From the NCBI RefSeq assembly GCF_000373645.1, contig NZ_KB892001.1, positions 252,441-316,440 of the forward strand: 64,000 bases of DNA, given 5' to 3'. The stretch comes from Streptomyces sp. ATexAB-D23 (GTDB lineage Bacteria; Actinomycetota; Actinomycetes; Streptomycetales; Streptomycetaceae). The notes beneath the pieces are model-generated. The model was not told the DNA's origin. It saw only the letters and a list, made by a program, of their open reading frames with translations, and did no database searches. A program made the translations under genes and the position numbers. Every line of letters begins with the position of its first letter. The first letter of the stretch is position 1. Below are positions 13,159-20,233 of the stretch, one piece after another.

Positions 13159-13776
13159 TCATCCTGTCGCGCCGGGCGGGGCGGGGGCCAGCGGGTTGCC
13201 GGAGCCGGACGGCGCCGCGAACTCCACGGCCACGGCGGGCGTGGTGACGTCGGCGTCCGCGCTGATCGCCCAGGCGGCGACCCGGGACACCACGGCGGCG
13301 GGCACCGCACCACTGATTCCGGGGGCCGCCGGGATGTCGTGCGTGGCGTGGGCGTCGTGGGGGAGGACGACCCGGTAGCCCAGCTCCAGGGCGGTGCGGG
13401 CCGTCGCCTGGACGCACATCTCCGACATGACCCCGCAGACGGCCAGCGCCTCGACGCCCGCCTCGGCCAGCACGGCGCCCAGGGGCGTACCCGCGAAGCC
13501 GTCGTCCTCGGTCTTGCGGATCACGAACTCCGTGGGGCCCGCCTCGACGGGCAGGTGCAGCGCCCAGCCGGGCGTGTGCGGTTCGTCGCCCGTGCCGGGA
13601 CCGCCGTCGTTCTGGAGGTGGACGACGACCGCGCCCGCACGCCGCGCCCGCGCCAGCAGCCCGGCCGTACGGTCCAGCAGCACACCGGCCCCGGGCACGG
13701 CACGCTCACCGCTCACCCCGGCCTTCTGTACGTCCACGACGAGCAGGGCCTGCGAGGGGAGCGGGTGGGAGGTCAT
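13159..13776 (-). CDS. Isochorismatase-family cysteine hydrolase
   Basis: 205 residues from ATG. The complete family triad is visible: Asp15 (LLVVDVQ), Lys88 (VIRKTEDDGF) and Cys121 (GVMSEMCVQATA). The substrate is unknown. Family members hydrolyse isochorismate, nicotinamide, N-carbamoyl amides and similar compounds, and short stand-alone versions are usually nicotinamidase- or carbamoylsarcosinase-like. The protein has no signal peptide. It is likely co-transcribed with the spermidine-synthase-like gene 37 bp downstream. Confidence 0.88.
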   Translation of the reverse strand: MTSHPLPSQALLVVDVQKAGVSGERAVPGAGVLLDRTAGLLARARRAGAVVVHLQNDGGPGTGDEPHTPGWALHLPVEAGPTEFVIRKTEDDGFAGTPLGAVLAEAGVEALAVCGVMSEMCVQATARTALELGYRVVLPHDAHATHDIPAAPGISGAVPAAVVSRVAAWAISADADVTTPAVAVEFAAPSGSGNPLAPAPPGATG

Positions 13777-13907
13777 GGCGCCATCCTGTCCGCCGCGGCG
13801 CGCGCGTTCCACGGGGTTTCGGGGGCGGGCGAGTGAGTGGCGCCGGAAATCGGCGACGGCCTCCCGGTGTTGCACGGGATGCGGCGCGGTCGGCGTTCAC
13901 CCCTGAT

Positions 13908-13921
13908 CGCTCAGAGCGAAC
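13908..13921. promoter_or_regulatory. Candidate ClgR operator upstream of lon
   Basis: On the minus strand the sequence reads GTTCGC-N5-GCG (GTTCGC at 13916-13921, GCG complementing 13908-13910). This matches the consensus I recall for ClgR, the activator of clp and lon genes in Streptomyces. It lies about 80 bases before the lon start, a sensible place for an activator. Confidence 0.65.
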
Positions 13922-13952
13922 ACACCGGGGGGAACATTGAGGGGCTCACAAG

Positions 13953-13975
13953 CATTGAGTCTTCATAGCTCAACT
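13953..13975. promoter_or_regulatory. HAIR-like element (HspR operator) in the lon promoter
   Basis: TTGAG (13955-13959), nine bases, CTCAA (13969-13973). This is the core of the HAIR inverted repeat (CTTGAGT-N7-ACTCAAG) bound by the heat-shock repressor HspR. It ends about 20 bases before the lon ATG. HspR control of lon is known in Streptomyces lividans. A further CATTGAG copy at 13934-13940 gives an additional half-site. Confidence 0.75.
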
Positions 13976-13995
13976 TGACTGCCGAAGGGGAGATC

Positions 13996-16416
13996 ATGGC
14001 TACTGAGTCCAATGCCGTCACACCGCTCACCCTGCCCGTGCTGCCGCTCGATGACGAGGTCGTGCTGCCGGGGATGGTGGTGCCTCTCGACCTGTCCGAC
14101 ACCGAGGTGCGCGCCGCCGTGGAGGCCGCGCAGGCCGCTGCCCGGGAGGACGGGGGCAAGCCCGAGGTGCTGCTCGTCCCGCGTATCGACGGGACCTACA
14201 CCGGCATCGGTGTCCTCGGGATCGTCGAGCAGGTCGGACGGCTCTCCGACGGCGATCCGGGCGCCCTCATCCGGGGCCGCGACCGGATCAGGGTCGGCGC
14301 GGGCACCAGCGGGCCGGGCGCCGCGCTGTGGGTGGAAGGGGTCCGGGCCGACGCGTCCGTCCCCGACCCCCTGCCCGGGGCCGCCGCCGAGCTGGTCAAG
14401 GAGTACAAGGCGCTCGCCACCAGCTGGCTGAAGAAGCGCGGCGCCTGGCAGGTCGTGGACCGGGTCCAGCAGATCGAGGACGTCTCCGCGCTCGCCGACA
14501 ACTCCGGGTACTCGCCCTTCCTCACGACCGCCCAGAAGGTCCGGCTGCTGGAGACCACCGACCCGGTCGCCCGGCTGAGGCTCGCCATCCAGTGGCTCGG
14601 CGAACACCTCGCCGAGCAGGATGTCGCCGAGTCCATCGCCAAGGACGTCCAGGAGGGCGTCGACAAGCAGCAGCGCGAATTCCTGCTGCGGCGCCAGCTC
14701 GACGCCGTACGCAAGGAGCTCTCCCAGCTCAACGGCGACCCGGAGGACGAGTCCGACGACTACCGGGCCCGCGTCGAGGCCGCCGACCTGCCCGAGCACG
14801 TCCGCGAGGCCGCGCTCAAGGAGGTCGACAAGCTGGAGCGGTCCTCCGACCAGAGCCCCGAGGGCTCCTGGATCAGGACCTGGCTCGACACCGTCCTCGA
14901 ACTGCCCTGGACCGAGCGCACCGAGGACACCTACGACATCAGGGGCGCCCAGGAGATCCTGGACGCCGAGCACGCCGGACTCCAGGACGTGAAGGAGCGC
15001 ATCACCGAGTACCTCGCGGTGCGCAAGCGCCGTGCCGACCGGGGGCTGGGTGTGGTCGGCGGGCGGCGCGGCGGCGCCGTGCTGGCCCTCGTCGGCCCGC
15101 CCGGCGTCGGCAAGACCTCGCTCGGGGAGTCCGTGGCGCACGCCATGGGCCGCGAGTTCGTCCGCGTCGCGCTCGGCGGTGTCCGGGACGAGGCGGAGAT
15201 CCGCGGCCACCGGCGTACGTACGTGGGCGCGCTGCCCGGACGCATCGTCCGGGCCATCAAGGAGGCCGGTTCGATGAACCCGGTCGTCCTGCTGGACGAG
15301 ATCGACAAGGTCGGCTCCGACTTCCGGGGCGACCCGGCCGCGGCCCTCCTCGAAGTGCTCGACCCCGCGCAGAACCACACCTTCCGCGACCACTACCTGG
15401 AGGTCGAGCTCGACCTCAGCGACGTCGTCTTCCTGGCCACCGCCAACGTCCTGGAGGCCATCCCGGAGGCGCTGCTCGACCGGATGGAGCTGGTCAGGCT
15501 CGACGGCTACACCGAGGACGAGAAGGTCGTCATCGCCCGCGACCACCTGCTCCCGCGCCAGCTGGAGCGGGCCGGCCTGGAGAAGGACGAGGTCGCCCTC
15601 GACGAGCCGGCGCTGCGCAAGCTGGCCGGCGAGTACACCCGGGAGGCCGGTGTGCGGAACCTGGAGCGGTCCGTCGCCCGGCTGCTGCGGAAGGTCGCGG
15701 CCCAGCACGAACTGGGCGACCGCGAGCTGCCGTTCACGGTGACCGAGGACGACCTGCGCGGTCTGATCGGGCGCCCGCACCACGTCCCCGAGTCCGCCCA
15801 GGACCCGGCCGAGCGCCGCACCGCGGTGCCGGGTGTGGCCACCGGGCTCGCGGTGACCGGGGCCGGTGGTGACGTCCTGTTCGTGGAGGCGTCGCTCGCC
15901 GATCCGGAGACCGGGGCGTCCGGACTGACCCTGACCGGTCAGCTCGGCGACGTCATGAAGGAGTCCGCGCAGATCGCTCTGAGCTTCCTGCGGTCGCACG
16001 GCGCGGAACTGGAGCTGCCGGTCGCGGACCTCAAGGACCGCGGGGCGCACATCCACTTCCCGGCGGGCGCGGTCCCCAAGGACGGCCCGAGCGCGGGCAT
16101 CACCATGACGACCGCGCTGGCCTCGCTGCTCTCCGGCCGGCTGGTCCGCACGGATGTGGCGATGACCGGTGAGGTCTCGCTTACCGGGCGGGTGCTGCCG
16201 ATCGGCGGGCTGAAGCAGAAGCTGCTGGCCGCGCACCGCGCGGGCATCACCACCGTGGTGATCCCCAAGCGGAACGAGGCCGACCTGGACGACGTCCCGG
16301 CCGAGGTGCTGGAGACCCTGGAGGTCCACCCGGTCACCGACGTCCGCCAGGTGCTGGAGATCGCCCTCGCCCCGGCCTCGGCCGCGGCGGAGCTGAGGGT
16401 TCCGGCCGCGGCGTAG
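13996..16416 (+). CDS. lon: ATP-dependent Lon protease
   Basis: 806 residues, starting at the ATG with AGGGGAG seven bases upstream. An upstream in-frame ATG lacks a ribosome site. Domains: LON substrate-binding N-domain (about 10-210), coiled-coil linker (about 215-300), AAA+ core with Walker A GPPGVGKT at 367-374 and Walker B VVLLDEIDK, and the protease domain with the Ser-Lys dyad Ser699 (DGPSAG) and Lys742 (GGLKQK). Lon is a cytoplasmic homohexamer that degrades misfolded and regulatory proteins. It is monocistronic, with a HAIR-like and a ClgR-like site upstream and a terminator hairpin downstream, so both heat shock and ClgR probably control it. Confidence 0.98.
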   Translation: MATESNAVTPLTLPVLPLDDEVVLPGMVVPLDLSDTEVRAAVEAAQAAAREDGGKPEVLLVPRIDGTYTGIGVLGIVEQVGRLSDGDPGALIRGRDRIRVGAGTSGPGAALWVEGVRADASVPDPLPGAAAELVKEYKALATSWLKKRGAWQVVDRVQQIEDVSALADNSGYSPFLTTAQKVRLLETTDPVARLRLAIQWLGEHLAEQDVAESIAKDVQEGVDKQQREFLLRRQLDAVRKELSQLNGDPEDESDDYRARVEAADLPEHVREAALKEVDKLERSSDQSPEGSWIRTWLDTVLELPWTERTEDTYDIRGAQEILDAEHAGLQDVKERITEYLAVRKRRADRGLGVVGGRRGGAVLALVGPPGVGKTSLGESVAHAMGREFVRVALGGVRDEAEIRGHRRTYVGALPGRIVRAIKEAGSMNPVVLLDEIDKVGSDFRGDPAAALLEVLDPAQNHTFRDHYLEVELDLSDVVFLATANVLEAIPEALLDRMELVRLDGYTEDEKVVIARDHLLPRQLERAGLEKDEVALDEPALRKLAGEYTREAGVRNLERSVARLLRKVAAQHELGDRELPFTVTEDDLRGLIGRPHHVPESAQDPAERRTAVPGVATGLAVTGAGGDVLFVEASLADPETGASGLTLTGQLGDVMKESAQIALSFLRSHGAELELPVADLKDRGAHIHFPAGAVPKDGPSAGITMTTALASLLSGRLVRTDVAMTGEVSLTGRVLPIGGLKQKLLAAHRAGITTVVIPKRNEADLDDVPAEVLETLEVHPVTDVRQVLEIALAPASAAAELRVPAAA

Positions 16417-16463
16417 GTGCCACGGCGTGACGGGCGTGGCAGCACGGACACGGCCGGTACGGG

Positions 16464-16497
16464 CGGCCCGCCCTCCCCTCGCGGGGAAGGCGGGCCG
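16464..16497 (+). terminator. Terminator after lon
   Basis: Outer arms CGGCCCGCC/GGCGGGCCG and an inner CCCC/GGGG stem close a small loop. The hairpin lies 48 bases past the lon stop and 40 bases from the end of the convergent deacetylase gene, so it may serve both. Confidence 0.85.
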
Positions 16498-16536
16498 TTC
16501 CGCGTACGCGAGGCGGAACCCCGGCCGTTCCAGGTC

Positions 16537-17301
16537 CTAGGGGCGGTAGATCGTGCCCGGGACGGGCTCGGCGGGCGCCATCAGCTGGGGCACCGTCACA
16601 AAGGTGTAGCCCTGCTTCTTCAGCGCGTCGATGATGCCGGGCACGGCGGGCACGGTGCCCTTGTAGATGTCGTGCAGCAGGATGATGCCGTCCTTGCTCG
16701 CCTGGTCGAGTATCCGCTTCTTGATCAGCGCGGAGTCGTTCGTCGAGTAGTCCTTGGCGGTGGCGCTCCACAGGATCTGGGAGAGGCCGAGGTCCTTGCT
16801 GATCCCGGAGACGGTGTCGTCGGTGCGGCCCTGCGGCGGGCGCATCAGCCGCGGCTTCTTGCCGGTGATCGCCTCGATCGCGTCCTGCGTCTTCTCTAGC
16901 TCGGCCCGTATCTCGGCGGGCTTCTTGTCCGTGAGGATCTCGTGCGACCACGTGTGGTTGGCGACCTCGTGGCCCTCGGCCTCGATGCGGCGGACGGTCT
17001 CGGGGTGCTTCTTGACGTGGTTCTTGCCCAGCAGGAAGAAGGTCGCGTGGACCTTCTTCTCCTTGAGGATGTCCAGCAGATGGGGGGTGTCCTCGGCGGG
17101 GCCCGCGTCGAAGGTCAGGGCTATGCACTTGGCCTTGCGGCAGTCCACCGGGCCGAACGAGCCCTTGGCGTCCGAGTCGGCGTCGGCGCGCGCGGAGCCT
17201 GGCGCCGTGGTCTCCATCGAGCAGCCGCTCAACGTCAGCGTGAGCGCTGTCACAAGGGCGACGGCCAACCCCGTACCGATCGACTTCGTCCTACTGGGCA
17301 C
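16537..17301 (-). CDS. Polysaccharide deacetylase-like lipoprotein (NodB domain)
   Basis: 254 residues from a GTG with GAGGGAG upstream. N-terminal lipoprotein signal with lipobox LTLSGC (Cys27), so the protein is probably anchored on the outer face of the membrane. NodB (CE4) domain at about 58-250: motif 1 reads TFDAGP (Asp65, then Ala66 where the zinc-binding Asp normally is), motif 2 NHTWSH (His116, His120), motif 3 RPPQGRT, motif 5 LLHDIY. The metal site therefore keeps two His but lacks the usual Asp, which may change or weaken activity. Substrate unknown; family members de-N-acetylate chitin oligomers or peptidoglycan. A palindromic operator-like site lies just upstream. Confidence 0.9.
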   Translation of the reverse strand: MPSRTKSIGTGLAVALVTALTLTLSGCSMETTAPGSARADADSDAKGSFGPVDCRKAKCIALTFDAGPAEDTPHLLDILKEKKVHATFFLLGKNHVKKHPETVRRIEAEGHEVANHTWSHEILTDKKPAEIRAELEKTQDAIEAITGKKPRLMRPPQGRTDDTVSGISKDLGLSQILWSATAKDYSTNDSALIKKRILDQASKDGIILLHDIYKGTVPAVPGIIDALKKQGYTFVTVPQLMAPAEPVPGTIYRP

Positions 17302-17357
17302 GGCTCGCCACTCCCTCGCGTGAACAGCCGCACTGGTGTGCGACCTGGAGCGGCGAC

Positions 17358-17387
17358 TATACATGTGGCGTATACATCGAATGTATA
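17358..17387 (-). promoter_or_regulatory. Operator-like TATACAT repeats in the deacetylase promoter
   Basis: TATACAT (17358-17364), TATACAT (17371-17377), a 3-bp spacer, ATGTATA (17381-17387). The last two form a perfect 7-bp inverted repeat and the first is a direct copy 13 bp away. On the minus strand a TATAGT -10-like hexamer overlaps the first copy, so a protein bound here would block the promoter about 57-86 bases before the deacetylase start. The AT-richness stands out against the background. Confidence 0.6.
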
Positions 17388-17438
17388 GCGGGGGTGCCTC
17401 GTGAAAGGCCGGGCCGGCCGGGGTGTGAACGCGACGAG

Positions 17439-17465
17439 GCCCGGCGACGGGGTACGTCACCGGGC
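17439..17465 (-). terminator. Terminator after the GH25 gene
   Basis: GCCCGGCGACG (17439-17449) pairs with CGTCACCGGGC (17455-17465), with one G-U-type mismatch and a 5-base loop. It lies 27 bases past the minus-strand muramidase stop. Confidence 0.75.
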
Positions 17466-17491
17466 TCCGTGCGAGAAGGGTGCGGCTGGGT

Positions 17492-18334
17492 CTATCCGTT
17501 GGCCAGCGCCTGTACGCGGTCGAGGGCGCCGTTGAAGTGGTTGTGGTCGCCGACGGTCGGGCCGGACGACGTGTACTGCCAGATCGTGTAGAAGCCCCAG
17601 CCGGCCGGGAGTTCGCCGACCGCTGAGCTGTAACGAGCCACCCACAGCGGGTTGGTGGTGGCGAAGCCCGCGTTGTTGCCGGTGCAGTCCTTCCACCAGC
17701 TGGTCGCGGTGTAGATGACCGCGTCCCGCCCGGTGCGCGCCTTGTACGTGTTCACGAAGTCACGGATCCACGCGACCATCTGGGCCGCGGTCTTGCCGTA
17801 GCACTGCGCCCCGTACGGGTTCCACTCGATGTCGAGCACGCCCGGCAGGGTCTTGCCGTCCTTGGACCAGCCGCCCCCGTGGTCCACGAAGTAGTTGGCC
17901 TGGGCGGCGCCGCTCGTGGTGTCGGGCGTCGCGAAGTGGTACGCGCCGCGGATCATGCCCACGTTGTACGAGCCGTTGTACTGCTGGGCGAAGTAGGGGT
18001 TCGTGTAGTACGTGCCCTCGGTGGCCTTGGTGTAGGCCCACTTGACGCCGCTGTTCCAGAGAGTCGCCCAGGCGACGTTGCCCTGGTAGCTGGCGACGTC
18101 CACGCCCTCGGTCTGGACGGCGCGGGTGCCGATCGGCAGGCCGCCCTGGCCGTCGTGGGCGACGACGCCCATGCCCATGGTGGCGGTGCCGCGGGCCGGT
18201 CCGGCCGGGCTTCCGCCGGCGGCGTTCGAGGCACCCGGCAGGGCGATGAGGAGCGAGAGGGCTGCGAGCAGGGTGCCCGCGGCCGCGAAGCGGGAGCGGC
18301 GGGACTTCGTGGAGCCGGATCTGTGCACGGGCAT
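17492..18334 (-). CDS. Secreted GH25 N-acetylmuramidase (lysozyme)
   Basis: 280 residues. Basic N-terminus and hydrophobic signal peptide (about 1-39, cleavage near SNA-AG). The GH25 barrel starts at GVDVASYQGN (about 77), with Asp79 on the first strand and the catalytic pair Asp168/Glu170 in VLDIEW. It ends with the typical strand IWQYTSSG. GH25 enzymes cleave the beta-1,4 bond between MurNAc and GlcNAc. Likely roles are peptidoglycan turnover or attack on competitors. Transcribed alone, with a hairpin after it. The 290 bases before the divergent MarR gene hold the promoters, but I see no clear regulatory motif in them. Confidence 0.94.
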   Translation of the reverse strand: MPVHRSGSTKSRRSRFAAAGTLLAALSLLIALPGASNAAGGSPAGPARGTATMGMGVVAHDGQGGLPIGTRAVQTEGVDVASYQGNVAWATLWNSGVKWAYTKATEGTYYTNPYFAQQYNGSYNVGMIRGAYHFATPDTTSGAAQANYFVDHGGGWSKDGKTLPGVLDIEWNPYGAQCYGKTAAQMVAWIRDFVNTYKARTGRDAVIYTATSWWKDCTGNNAGFATTNPLWVARYSSAVGELPAGWGFYTIWQYTSSGPTVGDHNHFNGALDRVQALANG

Positions 18335-18626
18335 GTGCGTGCCTCCGAGGCCTCAGTGAGGGGATCTGCCGACCCGGGGAACGCGGCGTGGCGACCCCGG
18401 AGACATGCCATGGTGTGAACATGTCACGCATGACGCTACGCACGTAGACCCGTGTGACGGAAGAGGGCCTCGGCTGTGCCGTTGGTCTACTCCTGCGAAA
18501 TACTGACCGAGCTGCGGCGATGACCGGCGGCGGAGGAAACTTTCAGCGGCAGGAAAGCTCATGAGGGGTGTTGACGTGCACGGGAGCGAAAGCGGGCGTG
18601 AACCCGGCGCAACCGGAGGAAGTGGT

Positions 18627-19058
18627 GTGGACCACGAATTCCTCGCCCTGGAGCTGGAGTTGGCCGTCTTCCTGCGCCGCGCACGGGCCAATTCCGGCGA
18701 AATGGCGCGCGAGGTGCACCCCGAGCTGGAGGCCGCCGCCTACGGCCTGTTCGTACGCCTGGAATCCGCCGGGCGCCAGCGCGCCACCGATCTCGCCTCG
18801 TACTTCGGCGTCGGCAAGGCCACCATGAGCCGTCAACTCCGTGCCCTGGAAGCGCTCGGACTGGTGGCGCGGGAGCCCGATCCGGCCGACGGGCGCGCCT
18901 TCCTCGTCCACCTCACCGAGGAGGGCCTCGCCCGGTTCCGCAGCGTCCGCGACGCGCGCCGCGACCGCTATGTGCGCAAGCTCGCCGACTGGGACCGCGC
19001 CGAGGTGGCGGAACTGGCCCGGCTGCTCCACCACTTGAACGCCCGCGCCGAGGACTGA
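18627..19058 (+). CDS. MarR-family transcriptional regulator
   Basis: 143 residues from a GTG with a near-perfect GGAGGA six bases upstream. An in-frame ATG 66 bases earlier has no ribosome site. Winged-helix MarR core: RLESAGRQRATDLASYFGVGKATMSRQLRALEALGLV as helix-turn-helix (about 45-80), and the wing DPADGRAFLVHLTEEG. Dimerisation helices lie at both ends. It probably represses nearby genes or its own gene in response to a small molecule. No target is evident; the divergent neighbour is the GH25 lysozyme. Confidence 0.92.
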   Translation: MDHEFLALELELAVFLRRARANSGEMAREVHPELEAAAYGLFVRLESAGRQRATDLASYFGVGKATMSRQLRALEALGLVAREPDPADGRAFLVHLTEEGLARFRSVRDARRDRYVRKLADWDRAEVAELARLLHHLNARAED

Positions 19059-19095
19059 CGGTGGCGGGCGGCCGCCCCGCCGCCTTCGTGCCGCC

Positions 19096-19881
19096 TCACA
19101 GCCGGGCGTAGACCGCCGTCGCGTCGTCGTGCGTCTTGCCCCGCCGCAGGCGCCTGCGCTCCGTGTCCGCGTCCTCCAGGGCGCGGACACGGTCGATCAG
19201 CCCCTGCGGCCCCTCCTTCTCCAGGAGCGCGAGGCAGTCCGCCCAGTCGCCCTCGCCGAACATCTCCGTCCAGCGGCTCGCCCCGTCCGTCATCGCCACC
19301 AGGGCCCGCACCTCCGCGCGCGGCGTCCGCCCGGTCACCGCGCGGTCCGCCACGTCCGGATCGGCGGCGGCCGTGAAGAAGCCGCCCTCCTTGTTGCGCG
19401 CGCGGGCGTCGGCCACCGCCTCCGAGACCAGAAGCTCCGGCGGCAGCCGGTCGAGCCGGTCGTCCAGCACAGCGTGTACATCCCCGCCGGGCGACTCGAA
19501 CAGCAGCACCGAATCGGACAGCACCAGGTGCTCGACCCAGGTCTCGTCCCAACGCACCACGACGACGGTTGCCTGTGGCGTACGCACGTGAGAAAGGTCA
19601 CACAGGGAGCGATGGCTGTCCGCGGTGCGCCGGATGGACTCCGCCAGGACCTCGCGCAGGGTCAGATCCCGTCGCGAACCGGACAGTTCGACCAGGGCGC
19701 CGCCCAGTCTCGCGGTGAACCAGGGAACCGAGTGCACACAGCCGTCGTCGCCCTGCGGGGGCGTGACGCCGTCCAGCAGCACCAGTCCTCCGCCCTGGCC
19801 GGAAGCGGGAAGGACCGTGGCGGTCCAGTCCTCGTTCGGACGTCCGGGCGTGCCGGCGGCGGTGGCGAGTTCGATGCGCAT
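19096..19881 (-). CDS. PP2C-like protein phosphatase
   Basis: 261 residues from ATG. The PP2C motifs are divergent but recognisable: LVLLDGVTPP near residue 33 (in place of DGxGG), VEHLVLSDSVLLFESPGG (about 115), VAMTDGASRW (about 195) and a terminal KTHDDATAVYARL in place of DNxT. Metal-binding Asp residues are therefore present. Acts in the cytoplasm on an unknown phosphoprotein. It lies tail to tail with the MarR gene, only 37 bp apart, with no obvious terminator between them. Confidence 0.8.
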   Translation of the reverse strand: MRIELATAAGTPGRPNEDWTATVLPASGQGGGLVLLDGVTPPQGDDGCVHSVPWFTARLGGALVELSGSRRDLTLREVLAESIRRTADSHRSLCDLSHVRTPQATVVVVRWDETWVEHLVLSDSVLLFESPGGDVHAVLDDRLDRLPPELLVSEAVADARARNKEGGFFTAAADPDVADRAVTGRTPRAEVRALVAMTDGASRWTEMFGEGDWADCLALLEKEGPQGLIDRVRALEDADTERRRLRRGKTHDDATAVYARL

Positions 19882-20233
19882 GCGGCCAGTCTGCACGATG
19901 CCTTCACCGCACCTGCACGGCACCGGGATTGGTGCGTACCAGCAGGTCAGACGGGTGGGCGGGGCGGAAGGGTGTCCTCCGCCCCGGGATGCGGGCGGGC
20001 ATCCTGCCAAAGCCTGCCCGGAAGTTCCAGCCGGTGCCCGTGGGGCGCGCCGGCGCCCGGCGGCGTGACTTGTTCGCCAACTCGGGAGTGATGTTCACTC
20101 GTTCGAGTGGCGGAGCGGTTGATGCGCGCCCCCTGCGCAAAAGCACTGGAATGGTCGGAAGCCGTACCAGGGGGCGGGGCGCTCGTTCTTGTGACCGTGC
20201 GTCACCTCTGCTTCAAGGGCGGACGAGTCAAGA
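19882..20233 (+). promoter_or_regulatory. Region upstream of the conservon, with two small palindromes
   Basis: No gene is supported in this 352-base gap. It contains CACTCG-TT-CGAGTG (20096-20109) and GTGAC-N5-GTCAC (20191-20205). The second lies 30-45 bases before the cvnA start, where a promoter or operator would be. Its form (GTGAC...GTCAC) loosely recalls BldD-type half-sites, but the match is partial. Confidence 0.4.

Noticed and set aside
18335-18626. Possible small RNA or regulatory site between the GH25 and MarR genes
   Set aside because: Only short imperfect repeats (GTGTGAACATGTCAC) are visible. They do not stand out from background.
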